NCBI RefSeq assembly: GCF_026191915.1
Contig: NZ_JAIMBY010000005.1
Location: forward strand, 124,001-188,000
Length of the DNA: 64,000 nt
Direction: 5' to 3'
Source of the DNA: Acidiphilium sp. PA
Lineage (GTDB): Bacteria > Pseudomonadota > Alphaproteobacteria > Acetobacterales > Acetobacteraceae
A model generated the notes under the pieces. That model was given only the letters and a program-made list of their open reading frames with translations, did no database searches and was not told where the DNA came from. Position 1 is the stretch's first letter, and each line of letters begins with the position of its first letter. Below, piece after piece: positions 44,801-52,487 of the stretch. The position numbers were made by a program, and so were the translations under genes.

Positions 44801-45843
44801 TTGGCACGCACACGGATATACGGTTCGGCAGACATGCCGGGCGCAATCGCGTAGTGCGCCAACCGCCTGTCATCGAACCTGATGCGGACGGGTACGCGCT
44901 GGACGATCTTGACGTAATTGCCCGTCGCGTTCTCCGCCGGCAGCAGCGAGAACACGCTGCCTGTGCCGCGCTGGATGCTGGTGACCACAGCATGAAACCC
45001 GATGCCCGGCACTGCGTCGAGATAGACCCGGACATGCTGGCCCGGCCTGATCCGGCCCAGTTCGGTCTCCTTGTAGTTCGCGGTCACCCAGTAGCGATCA
45101 CCCACCAGCGCCATCAGACCGTTGCCGGGCGAAACCACATTACCGGTCCGCACCGTGCGTTCGGCAATGAACCCGGCAGCGGGCGCGCGAATAATGGTGT
45201 AGCCCATCTGCAATCTGGCGTTCTCGACCCCGACGTCCGCCGCCCGCAGCGCGGCCTGGGCGGCGACCAGCCCCGCCTTGGCGCCGGTGACCTGTTGTTG
45301 CGCGGCGTCGACCTTGGCTTGCGCGGCCTGGAGTGCGGCATTGGCGGCATCCAGATTGGTTCTGGTGATCGCCTGCGGGTCCACCCGGCGGTAGCGCGCG
45401 GCATCCTGGCGCGCCTTGAGCAGATTGGCCTGAGCGACCTCGACATTCGCGGCCGCCTGCGCGACATCCGCCCGCCTGATGCCGACATCGGCTTCAGCCT
45501 GAGCGCGCGTGGCTAGCGCGCGGTCGACCGCGACGCGTTCGGTCCCGGAATCGAGCACGACCAGGACCTGCCCCTTTTCGACATGCTCGTTCTGATGGAC
45601 CGGCACGGCCTCGACTTGCCCTGCAATACGCGCGGCGATGCGATGGATCGGCCCATCGACCTGGGCATCGTTGGTCGTCGCGAAATTGCGCGCGTGCAAC
45701 CAATAGATCCCCCCCGCGCCAACCAACACGAGCAGCACCAGCACCAGGATCAGGAATGGGCGGCGGCTGCGCCCGCGTTGTGGCGCATCGGCCGGCGTTA
45801 CGGTCTCTCGCGCAGCCGCCGCTTGCTCACTGACGCCATCCAT
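44797..45843 (-). CDS. Membrane-fusion protein (EmrA/HlyD type)
   Basis: A 348-aa adaptor. The ATG at 45843 is preferred over 45858 because GAGG lies 9 nt upstream. One N-terminal transmembrane helix (L-I-L-V-L-V-L-L-V-L-V-G) is followed by the lipoyl-like half (A-Q-V-D-G-P-I-H-R-I-A-A-R-I-A-G), an Ala-rich coiled-coil hairpin and the second barrel half. It links EmrB to the outer-membrane channel. First gene of the three-gene pump operon. Confidence 0.88.
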   Translation of the reverse strand: MDGVSEQAAAARETVTPADAPQRGRSRRPFLILVLVLLVLVGAGGIYWLHARNFATTNDAQVDGPIHRIAARIAGQVEAVPVHQNEHVEKGQVLVVLDSGTERVAVDRALATRAQAEADVGIRRADVAQAAANVEVAQANLLKARQDAARYRRVDPQAITRTNLDAANAALQAAQAKVDAAQQQVTGAKAGLVAAQAALRAADVGVENARLQMGYTIIRAPAAGFIAERTVRTGNVVSPGNGLMALVGDRYWVTANYKETELGRIRPGQHVRVYLDAVPGIGFHAVVTSIQRGTGSVFSLLPAENATGNYVKIVQRVPVRIRFDDRRLAHYAIAPGMSAEPYIRVRAK

Positions 45844-46058
45844 TGGGTTCGACCTCATTTCTGTCTGCTGCGCGGCAATACGTCATGATGCGGCGCGATA
45901 ACACAAGAGCGATACATTTCCGCGACTCATCAACGTTATCTGAACGATTGTTCATAAAGTTCCGCGCACCATGCGGATTCGCCTTGCCAAGCGGAACCGT
46001 TTACAGAATACTACCTAAGGTAGCACAACCACCTTGGCTCGATTAGAAATGGATCAAA
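45844..46058. promoter_or_regulatory. Divergent region with two operator-like palindromes
   Basis: The 215 bases upstream of the pump operon contain TGAACGATTGTTCA (45941-45954), a perfect 5-bp dyad with 4-nt spacing, and CTACCTAAGGTAG (46011-46023), a perfect 6-bp dyad around one base. The first has the shape of TetR-family operators often found before efflux-pump operons. No regulator gene is adjacent. The second lies 36 bases before the divergent unknown gene. Confidence 0.5.
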
Positions 46059-46970
46059 ATGATGGGTTTTCAGACACTCGACGGCTTCGTACGCGAACGC
46101 ATCCGGGCCTGGCCGCAAACCCCACCCGGCCTCGAGGCCGCCGACGCACGGGGTCATGGCGTCTGGCTGAAAGCGCGGCCGGGACCGGCTTCGGAAAATG
46201 ATGCACCTTCCCTGAAAATCCCCGGTGCCGCACGCATGCGCACCTTTCCCGACGGGCTGTGGCTCTGGTTCGGCGGCACGGCGGCGGACCCGTTCGTTGA
46301 TATTTTCGCCATCGAAGTCTGCGGCAGTCTGCAGAATCTGCTCGATAAACGGTCCCGCTACACGCCAAGCCTGCATTCGCTGCTGATTTCCTGTCCGGCT
46401 GTGTGGCTCAAACGCCCGGTCGCCGAACAGGACGATGTACCGCGCTGGCGCACCATCGGCCTGTTCGATTGCGAACCGGACGTCACTGTAGCCCTGCCGG
46501 TACGCGACATGCGGGTGCTTTATGCGCTGAAACCGCGCCAGTTCGACGAGTTCGCCGCGCATAACATTGCCCATGCGCATGAATTATTCGCACCGATCGA
46601 TATTCTGATCGATGAGGCCGGCTGGCAAGCGCCCGCACTACGGCAATTTCTGTTCCACGCCGCCCGGCGCGCCAACTTCTGGGACAAGGCGGCCTACACC
46701 TGCAATGAACCCTGGCGCGGCAATCTGGCAGCCAGCGTGCTCGACGGCAAGCCGGGCGCGGTCCGGCCAATCGGAGATTATCCCATCAACACCAAACCCG
46801 ATCATTCGATCAAGCGCCTCGGGCGCATTGACCGTCCACGGCAGAACAAGGAGGCCGAGCGACTGAGCCTCACGGACATCGGCCTCCTCGAGGCTCGCAT
46901 GAAACGGCGCCCAGCACGCAGCCCCCGTCGCGGCGACGGCCTGGACTATCTTGCCGTCGAATGTGCTTAG
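46059..46970 (+). CDS. Unknown protein whose 3' end overlaps the GDPD gene in antisense
   Basis: A 303-aa frame that I do not recognise. The first about 190-220 residues look like a real protein: mixed alpha/beta, few repeats, W-L-W-F-G-G-T-A-A-D-P-F-V-D-I-F-A-I-E-V-C-G and I-D-I-L-I-D-E-A-G-W. From about 46.64 kb on it runs opposite to the GDPD gene, and its last about 70 residues lie against conserved GDPD sequence and become Arg-rich, so the 3' third is unlikely to be ancestral. No export signal or membrane helix. The start codon choice (46059 or 46062) is not fixed by a strong ribosome site. Confidence 0.5.
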   Translation: MMGFQTLDGFVRERIRAWPQTPPGLEAADARGHGVWLKARPGPASENDAPSLKIPGAARMRTFPDGLWLWFGGTAADPFVDIFAIEVCGSLQNLLDKRSRYTPSLHSLLISCPAVWLKRPVAEQDDVPRWRTIGLFDCEPDVTVALPVRDMRVLYALKPRQFDEFAAHNIAHAHELFAPIDILIDEAGWQAPALRQFLFHAARRANFWDKAAYTCNEPWRGNLAASVLDGKPGAVRPIGDYPINTKPDHSIKRLGRIDRPRQNKEAERLSLTDIGLLEARMKRRPARSPRRGDGLDYLAVECA

Positions 46971-47588
46971 TTCCACCCCATCGAGCCATAATCCGCCCTG
47001 AGCGACGGTATCGGGTTCGGTGAGGCAGCAGCGCCGGAGCGTCGGCTCGATCACCGACGCTTCGCGCAGCACCCGCCAGTCGAACGCGAACAGCACCGCC
47101 CGTTCAATCGCATCCGCCGCGCGGAGGGCCTCGATCACCGCATTCGCCATGGCGGCAGGTGTTGCGGTATCAGCCGGCCGATCCGGCGCGGTCTTGACCT
47201 CGATCAACAAATCGAGCCCCCGCAGCGCGGCGAGCCCTGCGGTGAGGCTTGGAATTACCGCGCCATCGCAAGGGACCTGATCGGGATAACGCGCAGCATA
47301 ATCCGATCCGGCGCGCAAACGGCCAACGTCATAGGCTGCGAGTTCCGCGAGACTGAGGTCGCGCAACAACGGCGCATCCGCCCCGACGTAATGCCCCGCC
47401 GCATCCCGCGCGATTGCGGCGTTCAGTCTGGAATCGTGATGCACCACGGCGACATTATCGGCGGTCAGGCCGACATCGAACTCAACCCCCGTCACGCCGC
47501 AGGCGCGCGCGACGGCAAACCCGCCAATCGTGTTTTCCGGTGCCAGGCCGCGCGCACCGCGATGGCCGAAAACCGCAATCCGTTTCAT
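46638..47588 (-). CDS. Glycerophosphodiester phosphodiesterase
   Basis: A 316-aa GDPD-domain enzyme: G-H-R-G-A-R-G-L-A-P-E-N-T (H9, E18), G-V-E-F-D-V (E36, D38), V-V-H-H-D and the closing D-G-I-I-S-D-W-P-D. It hydrolyses deacylated phospholipids to glycerol 3-phosphate and an alcohol. No signal peptide, so cytoplasmic. The last about 35 residues after the conserved end have no obvious counterpart and coincide with the antisense gene. The start overlaps the ABC gene stop by 4 bases. Confidence 0.88.
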   Translation of the reverse strand: MKRIAVFGHRGARGLAPENTIGGFAVARACGVTGVEFDVGLTADNVAVVHHDSRLNAAIARDAAGHYVGADAPLLRDLSLAELAAYDVGRLRAGSDYAARYPDQVPCDGAVIPSLTAGLAALRGLDLLIEVKTAPDRPADTATPAAMANAVIEALRAADAIERAVLFAFDWRVLREASVIEPTLRRCCLTEPDTVAQGGLWLDGVELSTFDGKIVQAVAATGAACWAPFHASLEEADVREAQSLGLLVLPWTVNAPEALDRMIGFGVDGIISDWPDRARLAVEHAGCQIAAPGFIAGVGRLVPEVGAPGGVEQKLP

Positions 47589-49363
47589 TCGCCCGCAATC
47601 CTTTCGGCGTCGGTGATCAACTCCATGGCACCGTCGGCGCCCCGGGTCAGCCGGGCACGCCGCGCGTGCAGACTGATCACACTGTCTTGATGCGCGATCG
47701 AGATAATCTGCGTGGCCGGCAACCGGGCACGCAAGACCGCGAACAGACCCCCGATCGCCGCCTCGTCGATCGCGGATAGCGCCTCATCCATGAACAACCA
47801 ATCGGGTTTCACAATCAAGGCGCGGGCCAGCGCGAGGCGCTGCTGTTCACCGCCCGACAGGCGCAGCGTCCAGTTATCGACCTGCTCCAACCGTGCCGCG
47901 AGCGATCCCAGCCCGACATCGTCCAACGCCGCCCGCACATCCTGATCCGCCACGTCATATTCCTGGCATGGGTAGGCAACCGCACGCTTGAGCGAGCCGA
48001 GCGGAAAATACGGGCGTTGCGGTAGAAACATCGAACGGCCGACCGGCCGCGAAACACGACCCTTGCCGAACGGCCAGATGCCCGCAAACATGCGAAACAG
48101 CGTCGATTTGCCCGACCCCGATGGGCCGGTAATGGCCAGCGGCTCACCGGGCGCGATCGCGAGATGCGACTGGGCAAACAATTTGCGCCCATCCGGCAGA
48201 TCAATCGCCAGATCATCGGCGCGCAGCATGGTGCCCGGTTCACCGCCGGGGCTGGCATTCTGTTGAACATGCGCCGCAACCACCGCCCGCTCGAACCCGT
48301 CGAGTCGCTGTACCGTGGCGCGCCATCCCACAATCTGCGGGTAGGCCCCGACGAACCATGAGAACGAACCCTGGACGTTGCCGAAAATGTTATTGATCTG
48401 AAGCAACAAACCCAGCGTGAAAATACCCGCGAAATAACCCGGTGCAGCAATCAGGAGGGGAAAGATGATCGCGACCTGGCCGAAACCGATGGTGAAGAAA
48501 TTCAGCGCCTTGGTGCGCTTCATGATCATCCACCAGTTCAGATAGATTGCATGGAACCGCTGCTTTAATCCGATGGTTTCCTCAGCCTCGCCGCCGTATA
48601 GCGCAATCTGTTCGGTATTTTCGCGCACGCGGATCAGATTGAAGCGGAAGTCGGCGTCGACCTGCTGCTGCTGAAAACTCAGCGGGATCAGTTTCCAGCC
48701 GATCACATGCGTCAGATAGGTGCCGATCAGCGAATACACGATCGCTGTCCATACCAGGTAGCCGGGGATCACCGTGCCAAAAATATGCAGCGGCGGCACC
48801 AGGTACCACAGCACGAAGATGAAACTGAACAGATTGACGATATTGGCGATGAAACTGATGCCGAGCGACAGGTTGTTCGACACGAAACTGCGCAGATCAT
48901 CCGCAATACGCTGGTCGGGGTTGTCAAGCGGGCTGCCCGCTTCGGCCATCAGGCTGATCTGGTAATGCGCGCGCCCCGTCAACCAGTCCTTTACGAAATT
49001 GTCGGTGATCCAGCGCCGCCAGCGGATCTCGAGCATCTGCTGCAAATAAAATGCATAGACCCCCACCAGGATGTTGAACACCGCGATCTCGGCAAACCCC
49101 GGCACGAACCAGGGATAGCCCTTGATAAACCGATAGGTGAAGATCGAGCCCCAGAAAGCGGGTTCGTCCTTTGCCTGTAGCGCGTTGTAGAATATCTTAT
49201 ACCAGTAGGAATAAACGACGTTCAGATAGACCGATCCCAGATTGAGCGCGACAATGGCTATCAGGAGACCCCACGCGACAAATTTCTCTTCGGATTTGAA
49301 ATAAGGCTTGGCGAGACGCCAGGCGTCCGCCATCGCACGGCCGATATTGCGGAGAAATGTCAT
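47585..49363 (-). CDS. SbmA/BacA-like ABC transporter with fused ATPase (YddA/BclA type)
   Basis: A 592-aa half-transporter. Residues about 1-370 form the SbmA/BacA-like membrane domain (N-V-V-Y-S-Y-W-Y-K-I-F-Y-N-A-L-Q, W-R-R-W-I-T, N-P-D-Q-R-I-A-D-D). The C-terminal 200 residues are an ABC ATPase with G-P-S-G-S-G-K-S-T, L-S-G-G-E-Q-Q-R and L-F-M-D-E-A-L-S-A-I-D. Relatives import peptides, cobalamin or long-chain lipids; the GDPD neighbour makes a lipid link plausible but unproven. Overlaps with both neighbours by 4 bases. Confidence 0.85.
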   Translation of the reverse strand: MTFLRNIGRAMADAWRLAKPYFKSEEKFVAWGLLIAIVALNLGSVYLNVVYSYWYKIFYNALQAKDEPAFWGSIFTYRFIKGYPWFVPGFAEIAVFNILVGVYAFYLQQMLEIRWRRWITDNFVKDWLTGRAHYQISLMAEAGSPLDNPDQRIADDLRSFVSNNLSLGISFIANIVNLFSFIFVLWYLVPPLHIFGTVIPGYLVWTAIVYSLIGTYLTHVIGWKLIPLSFQQQQVDADFRFNLIRVRENTEQIALYGGEAEETIGLKQRFHAIYLNWWMIMKRTKALNFFTIGFGQVAIIFPLLIAAPGYFAGIFTLGLLLQINNIFGNVQGSFSWFVGAYPQIVGWRATVQRLDGFERAVVAAHVQQNASPGGEPGTMLRADDLAIDLPDGRKLFAQSHLAIAPGEPLAITGPSGSGKSTLFRMFAGIWPFGKGRVSRPVGRSMFLPQRPYFPLGSLKRAVAYPCQEYDVADQDVRAALDDVGLGSLAARLEQVDNWTLRLSGGEQQRLALARALIVKPDWLFMDEALSAIDEAAIGGLFAVLRARLPATQIISIAHQDSVISLHARRARLTRGADGAMELITDAERIAGE

Positions 49364-49845
49364 TGTTGCGCGCCGGCCACCTTCGCCGCAATGGCGCCGA
49401 GCCAGGATTTCAACCGTGCTTTATTCACGCCGAAATCGGACTGGCCATAAATCGAGTGGGAATACAGGATCAGTTCACTTCCACCCCCGCTACCAGGTTG
49501 CACCGCGGCCTCGATCACATCCGGAAAGTTCGCCCGTGCCGAACGGGCGACCCAGGCCGCCTGCAGATGCCCGGGATGGGTGTCGAGCACGAACACCCGC
49601 GGCTCTGCAGCGGCAATCTGCTCGACCACCGTGAACAAAGCGGCGGGCGAGACTTTGTAATGCGGTGTAACGATATCCGGACTCGGGGTGAACCCGGCCG
49701 GCGCCGCCAACGATTTATTCGGCGTCTTCGGCAGGATCAGCTGGCTGAAATCGACCACGCCGGGCGGTGCGACGCCCTGCGCCCCCACCTTGCCGCAGGC
49801 GGGAAACACCAGGCTCAACAGCAGCGGCAACAGCCCAACACCCAT
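49360..49845 (-). CDS. DUF1499 family lipoprotein
   Basis: A 161-aa protein. The start at 49845 is selected because AGGAGG is 8 nt upstream; ATG 49851 would overlap the DUF3253 stop but sits only 1 base from the same site. A lipobox-like F-P-A-C ends the hydrophobic N-terminus. The rest matches DUF1499 (N-K-S-L-A-A-P..., Y-K-V-S-P-A-A-L-F, D-V-I-E-A-A-V-Q, S-R/S-H-S-I-Y-G-Q-S-D-F-G-V-N-K-A-R). Function unknown; second gene of a four-gene operon. Confidence 0.8.
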   Translation of the reverse strand: MGVGLLPLLLSLVFPACGKVGAQGVAPPGVVDFSQLILPKTPNKSLAAPAGFTPSPDIVTPHYKVSPAALFTVVEQIAAAEPRVFVLDTHPGHLQAAWVARSARANFPDVIEAAVQPGSGGGSELILYSHSIYGQSDFGVNKARLKSWLGAIAAKVAGAQQ

Positions 49846-49847
49846 CG

Positions 49848-50141
49848 TCATTCCTCCTGATTCGTCGCAAGCCGGAACCGCACGACGCCATGCATCGCGT
49901 CCGGCGCGATTTTCTTGCCCTTGCGCAAAATGTCGATCTGACCGGTTTGCGCAAGATGCACCGCAGCCGCGCGCACCTGCGGCAGAAACCGTCGCCATGC
50001 CTCGGGGTCGGTCGATCGATCATGGGCCGAGCCGGCCAAAGCACGGGCAGCCTCGGTCGGGCAGATCGATTTCAAGGGACCACGGGCCGTCACGAGGTCA
50101 AGGATCGCGGCGATCGCTGCAGCATCGGGTGGGATCATCAT
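49848..50141 (-). CDS. DUF3253 family small protein
   Basis: A 97-aa winged-helix-like protein (A-A-A-I-A-A-I-L-D-L-V..., I-C-P-T-E-A-A-R-A-L, W-R-R-F-L-P-Q-V-R-A-A-A, I-D-I-L-R-K-G-K) characteristic of DUF3253. Starts at one of two tandem ATGs (50141/50138). The open frame continues upstream into the dispersed repeat, where it reads F-S-K-K-K; that extension is probably not native. First gene of the DUF3253-DUF1499-ABC-GDPD operon. Function not established; may bind nucleic acid. Confidence 0.75.
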   Translation of the reverse strand: MMIPPDAAAIAAILDLVTARGPLKSICPTEAARALAGSAHDRSTDPEAWRRFLPQVRAAAVHLAQTGQIDILRKGKKIAPDAMHGVVRFRLATNQEE

Positions 50142-50172
50142 CGATGGTCGTCTGGCGCGGATCGGCTGGTCG

Positions 50173-50302
50173 GGCAAGGAAGGGGAGCACTTCTTTTTTG
50201 AAAAAAGAGGCAAAAACCTTCCTGACGTCAGGGCTCGGGCATTTGATCGGGTGTAGGCCCAAATTATTGCAGTGTTTGTCGCTTCTTTTTGTTCACAAAA
50301 AC
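50173..50302 (+). repeat. Dispersed hairpin-bounded repeat, copy 2
   Basis: Same layout as the element near 22.7 kb but on the opposite strand: AAGGAAGG, then TTCTTTTTTG/AAAAAAGAG (50191-50209), CAAAAACCTTCC, a variable GC-richer core of about 60 bases, then GCTTCTTTTT-GTTCAC-AAAAA (50281-50301). The hairpins are nearly the same as in copy 1 while the core is not. It lies between the EAL gene's stop and the DUF3253 gene. Confidence 0.72.
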
Positions 50303-50339
50303 AGAGGGCTCACCCTGTCATACCGACTCGCCGTCATGC

Positions 50340-51308
50340 TCACAAACCCGAAACGCGCGCCCGTGCCCGAATGGCTTCCGCCGGCATCGCGGGACCAATC
50401 CACGGTCCCTGTACAAGATCGACTCCAAGCCCACGGATGCGCTCGGTTTCCGCCGCGGTCTCAACGCCGTCGATTGTGACGAGCACGCCCTGACGATGCG
50501 CGATTTCCACCGCAGCCCGGATCAGGATGGTTTCATCGGCGGCATCGCCCGGCATGGTCGCATGGGCCAATCGCCGATCGAGCTTGAGCCCAGTCAGCGG
50601 CAGGCGCGGCAACAAAGCGAGGCTGCCGAAAATCGCGCCGAAACCTTCGAGGCTGACGCCGATCCCCTGTTCGCGCAACGCGCCGATGGCATGATGCAGC
50701 GCCATACCCCCCTCAACCAGTTCCGATTCATCGATTTGCAAATCGATCCGCTCGGCACCGACCCCGGCCTGCACAAGCGCCCCCAGCACGATGTCGCACA
50801 CCCCGCCATCCACGAGAATCCGGCTGGGTACCGGCACCGCGATGCGCCAATGCGCCGGCCAGATCGCGACCTCGGCCGCAGCAGCATCCAGCGTGAAACG
50901 CAGCATGTCTTCGCGCAACACCGGCCGATCCAAATCGCGCAGCAGCGGCGTGACCGAGACCAGTCCACGCCGGCGGTTGGGCAGCCCCAGCCATAATTCG
51001 GCCCCCTCGATCCGATCCGACTCGGCGACGCCGATGCCGACCGCTGCGGGGCCCGCTGCTGCCAGGCGTTGACGGGGCAGGAACCGCAAGCAAAACGCAT
51101 CGTCGCGCAGTGCTTCCGTCAGCCGCATCGCCCGTTTGCGTTGTTCCCCCGCGACCAGGCGCCGCAACGAGGCGCGGGTTCGCCGATCCGTCGTCGTACT
51201 GGACGTCTCCGCCACAATTGCGTCGGACTCCTGATAACCGCCTGAATCGATTACGCTCACGCACTTTGCTCCATCTTGGTCGGGCCTAACCTGGACCATC
51301 GTGAGCAT
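50340..51308 (-). CDS. Degenerate EAL-domain protein
   Basis: A 322-aa protein with an EAL-type fold (L-R-F-L-P-R-Q near 75, W-R-I-A-V-P-V-P-S, I-D-L-Q-I-D-E-S-E, G-I-G-V-S-L-E-G-F-G, L-T-G-L-K-L-D-R-R-L, V-T-I-D-G-V-E-T). The E-x-L-x-R catalytic motif is not present and D-D-F-G-T-G is E-G-F-G-A-I, so the protein probably lacks c-di-GMP phosphodiesterase activity and may act as an effector. The start could be GTG 51260, which has GGAG about 9 nt upstream; 51308 lacks a good ribosome site. No membrane segment or sensor domain. Confidence 0.75.
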   Translation of the reverse strand: MLTMVQVRPDQDGAKCVSVIDSGGYQESDAIVAETSSTTTDRRTRASLRRLVAGEQRKRAMRLTEALRDDAFCLRFLPRQRLAAAGPAAVGIGVAESDRIEGAELWLGLPNRRRGLVSVTPLLRDLDRPVLREDMLRFTLDAAAAEVAIWPAHWRIAVPVPSRILVDGGVCDIVLGALVQAGVGAERIDLQIDESELVEGGMALHHAIGALREQGIGVSLEGFGAIFGSLALLPRLPLTGLKLDRRLAHATMPGDAADETILIRAAVEIAHRQGVLVTIDGVETAAETERIRGLGVDLVQGPWIGPAMPAEAIRARARVSGL

Positions 51309-51394
51309 GATGATGCCGCAAGGAAGTAAAAATCACGTTAGCGACGCCTCAAAAATCTCAACAAAATCACGACTGCCGCGACAGGCGCCGATTT

Positions 51395-52231
51395 TCAGAC
51401 CGCGATATTGTCGAGCAATCGAGTTGTCCCCAACCGCGCCGCAGCAATCAGCCGTGCCGCACCCACGCGATCGCTCAGTGGTTCCAGTGTCTGCGCATCG
51501 ACCAGGGCAAGATAATCCACGGTGAAACCAGCGGCCACCAGCGCCGCCTCGCCTGCCGCGACACACTGCCGGACCGGCGCCCCGGCGCATATGGCATCCC
51601 GCGTGCCGGTCAGGGCCGCAAACAAAGCCGGCGCCGCCGCGCGTTCGGCCGCCGCCAGATAGCGGTTGCGCGACGACATCGCGAGGCCGTTCGCCTCCCG
51701 CCAGGTTGGTGCCGCAACGACAGCGACCGGTAGCCCCAGATCATCGACCATGCGGCGGATCACCTGCACCTGCTGCCAGTCCTTTTCGCCAAAACATGCG
51801 GCATCCGGCCTTACCTGGCCGAACAATTTCGCCACCACGGTCGCCACCCCCCGAAAATGCCCGGGTCGTGCCACACCCTCCCACAGCAGCGCCGGCCCGG
51901 CGACATCGATGATCGTGGCATCGCCTGGCGGATACATTGTGGTGACATCCGGCAGCCAGACCAGATCGCACCCTGCCGCGGCCAACATCGCACAGTCCGC
52001 GGCCTCATCACGCGGATAGCGGGCAAAATCCTCACCGGGGGCGAATTGAGTTGGATTGACGAAAATCGAGGCGGCCACCACGTCTCCATGCGCCCGTGCG
52101 ACGCGGATCAGCGACAAATGGCCTTCATGCAGCGCCCCCATGGTTGGCACCAGCGCAAGGCGCGGCCGGCCGGCAGCGGCAAAGGCTGCGCGTGCGGCGC
52201 GCAGCTGCGCCGGAGTGCGGGCGATCTCCAT
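51395..52231 (-). CDS. panC: Pantothenate synthetase
   Basis: A 278-aa enzyme that condenses pantoate and beta-alanine with ATP. Signatures: V-P-T-M-G-A-L-H-E-G-H-L-S-L near the N-terminus, F-V-N-P-T-Q-F, G-E-K-D-W-Q-Q and A-M-S-S-R-N-R-Y-L. The start at 52231 has GGAGG 6 nt upstream; the longer frame is not coding. panB is not adjacent. Confidence 0.93.
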   Translation of the reverse strand: MEIARTPAQLRAARAAFAAAGRPRLALVPTMGALHEGHLSLIRVARAHGDVVAASIFVNPTQFAPGEDFARYPRDEAADCAMLAAAGCDLVWLPDVTTMYPPGDATIIDVAGPALLWEGVARPGHFRGVATVVAKLFGQVRPDAACFGEKDWQQVQVIRRMVDDLGLPVAVVAAPTWREANGLAMSSRNRYLAAAERAAAPALFAALTGTRDAICAGAPVRQCVAAGEAALVAAGFTVDYLALVDAQTLEPLSDRVGAARLIAAARLGTTRLLDNIAV

Positions 52232-52487
52232 GGGTCCTCCGTTGAGGCTGTGTGACGGGTCGGTGGCGTTCGATCGAGCGGTTTCTGGGCCAATCCGCCG
52301 CCGCCGTCCATCACGCCCAAAGTTTTTCTTGATTTGTTCTCTGCTTATATGAATGGTTCTGCTATATTCTTGTAATGTTTTCGTTAGATTCGTGACCTGA
52401 TCACAGATTATTGGCCAGCCATCACAATGTTCGGCGTCGCTGGACGCCCCTGTTGGAGTTTTCGGATATTCTTTATATGTCTGGTCC
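52232..52487. promoter_or_regulatory. A/T-rich divergent region, panC / cydD
   Basis: 256 bases between the two start codons. The part from about 52318 to 52400 is clearly A/T-richer than the flanks (TTATATGAATGG, TGCTATATTCTTG), as for promoters. No FNR/ANR dyad of the TTGAT-N4-ATCAA type was found. Confidence 0.35.

Noticed and set aside
52318-52420. Possible FNR/ANR box upstream of cydD
   Set aside because: TTGAT occurs but no ATCAA partner at the right spacing.
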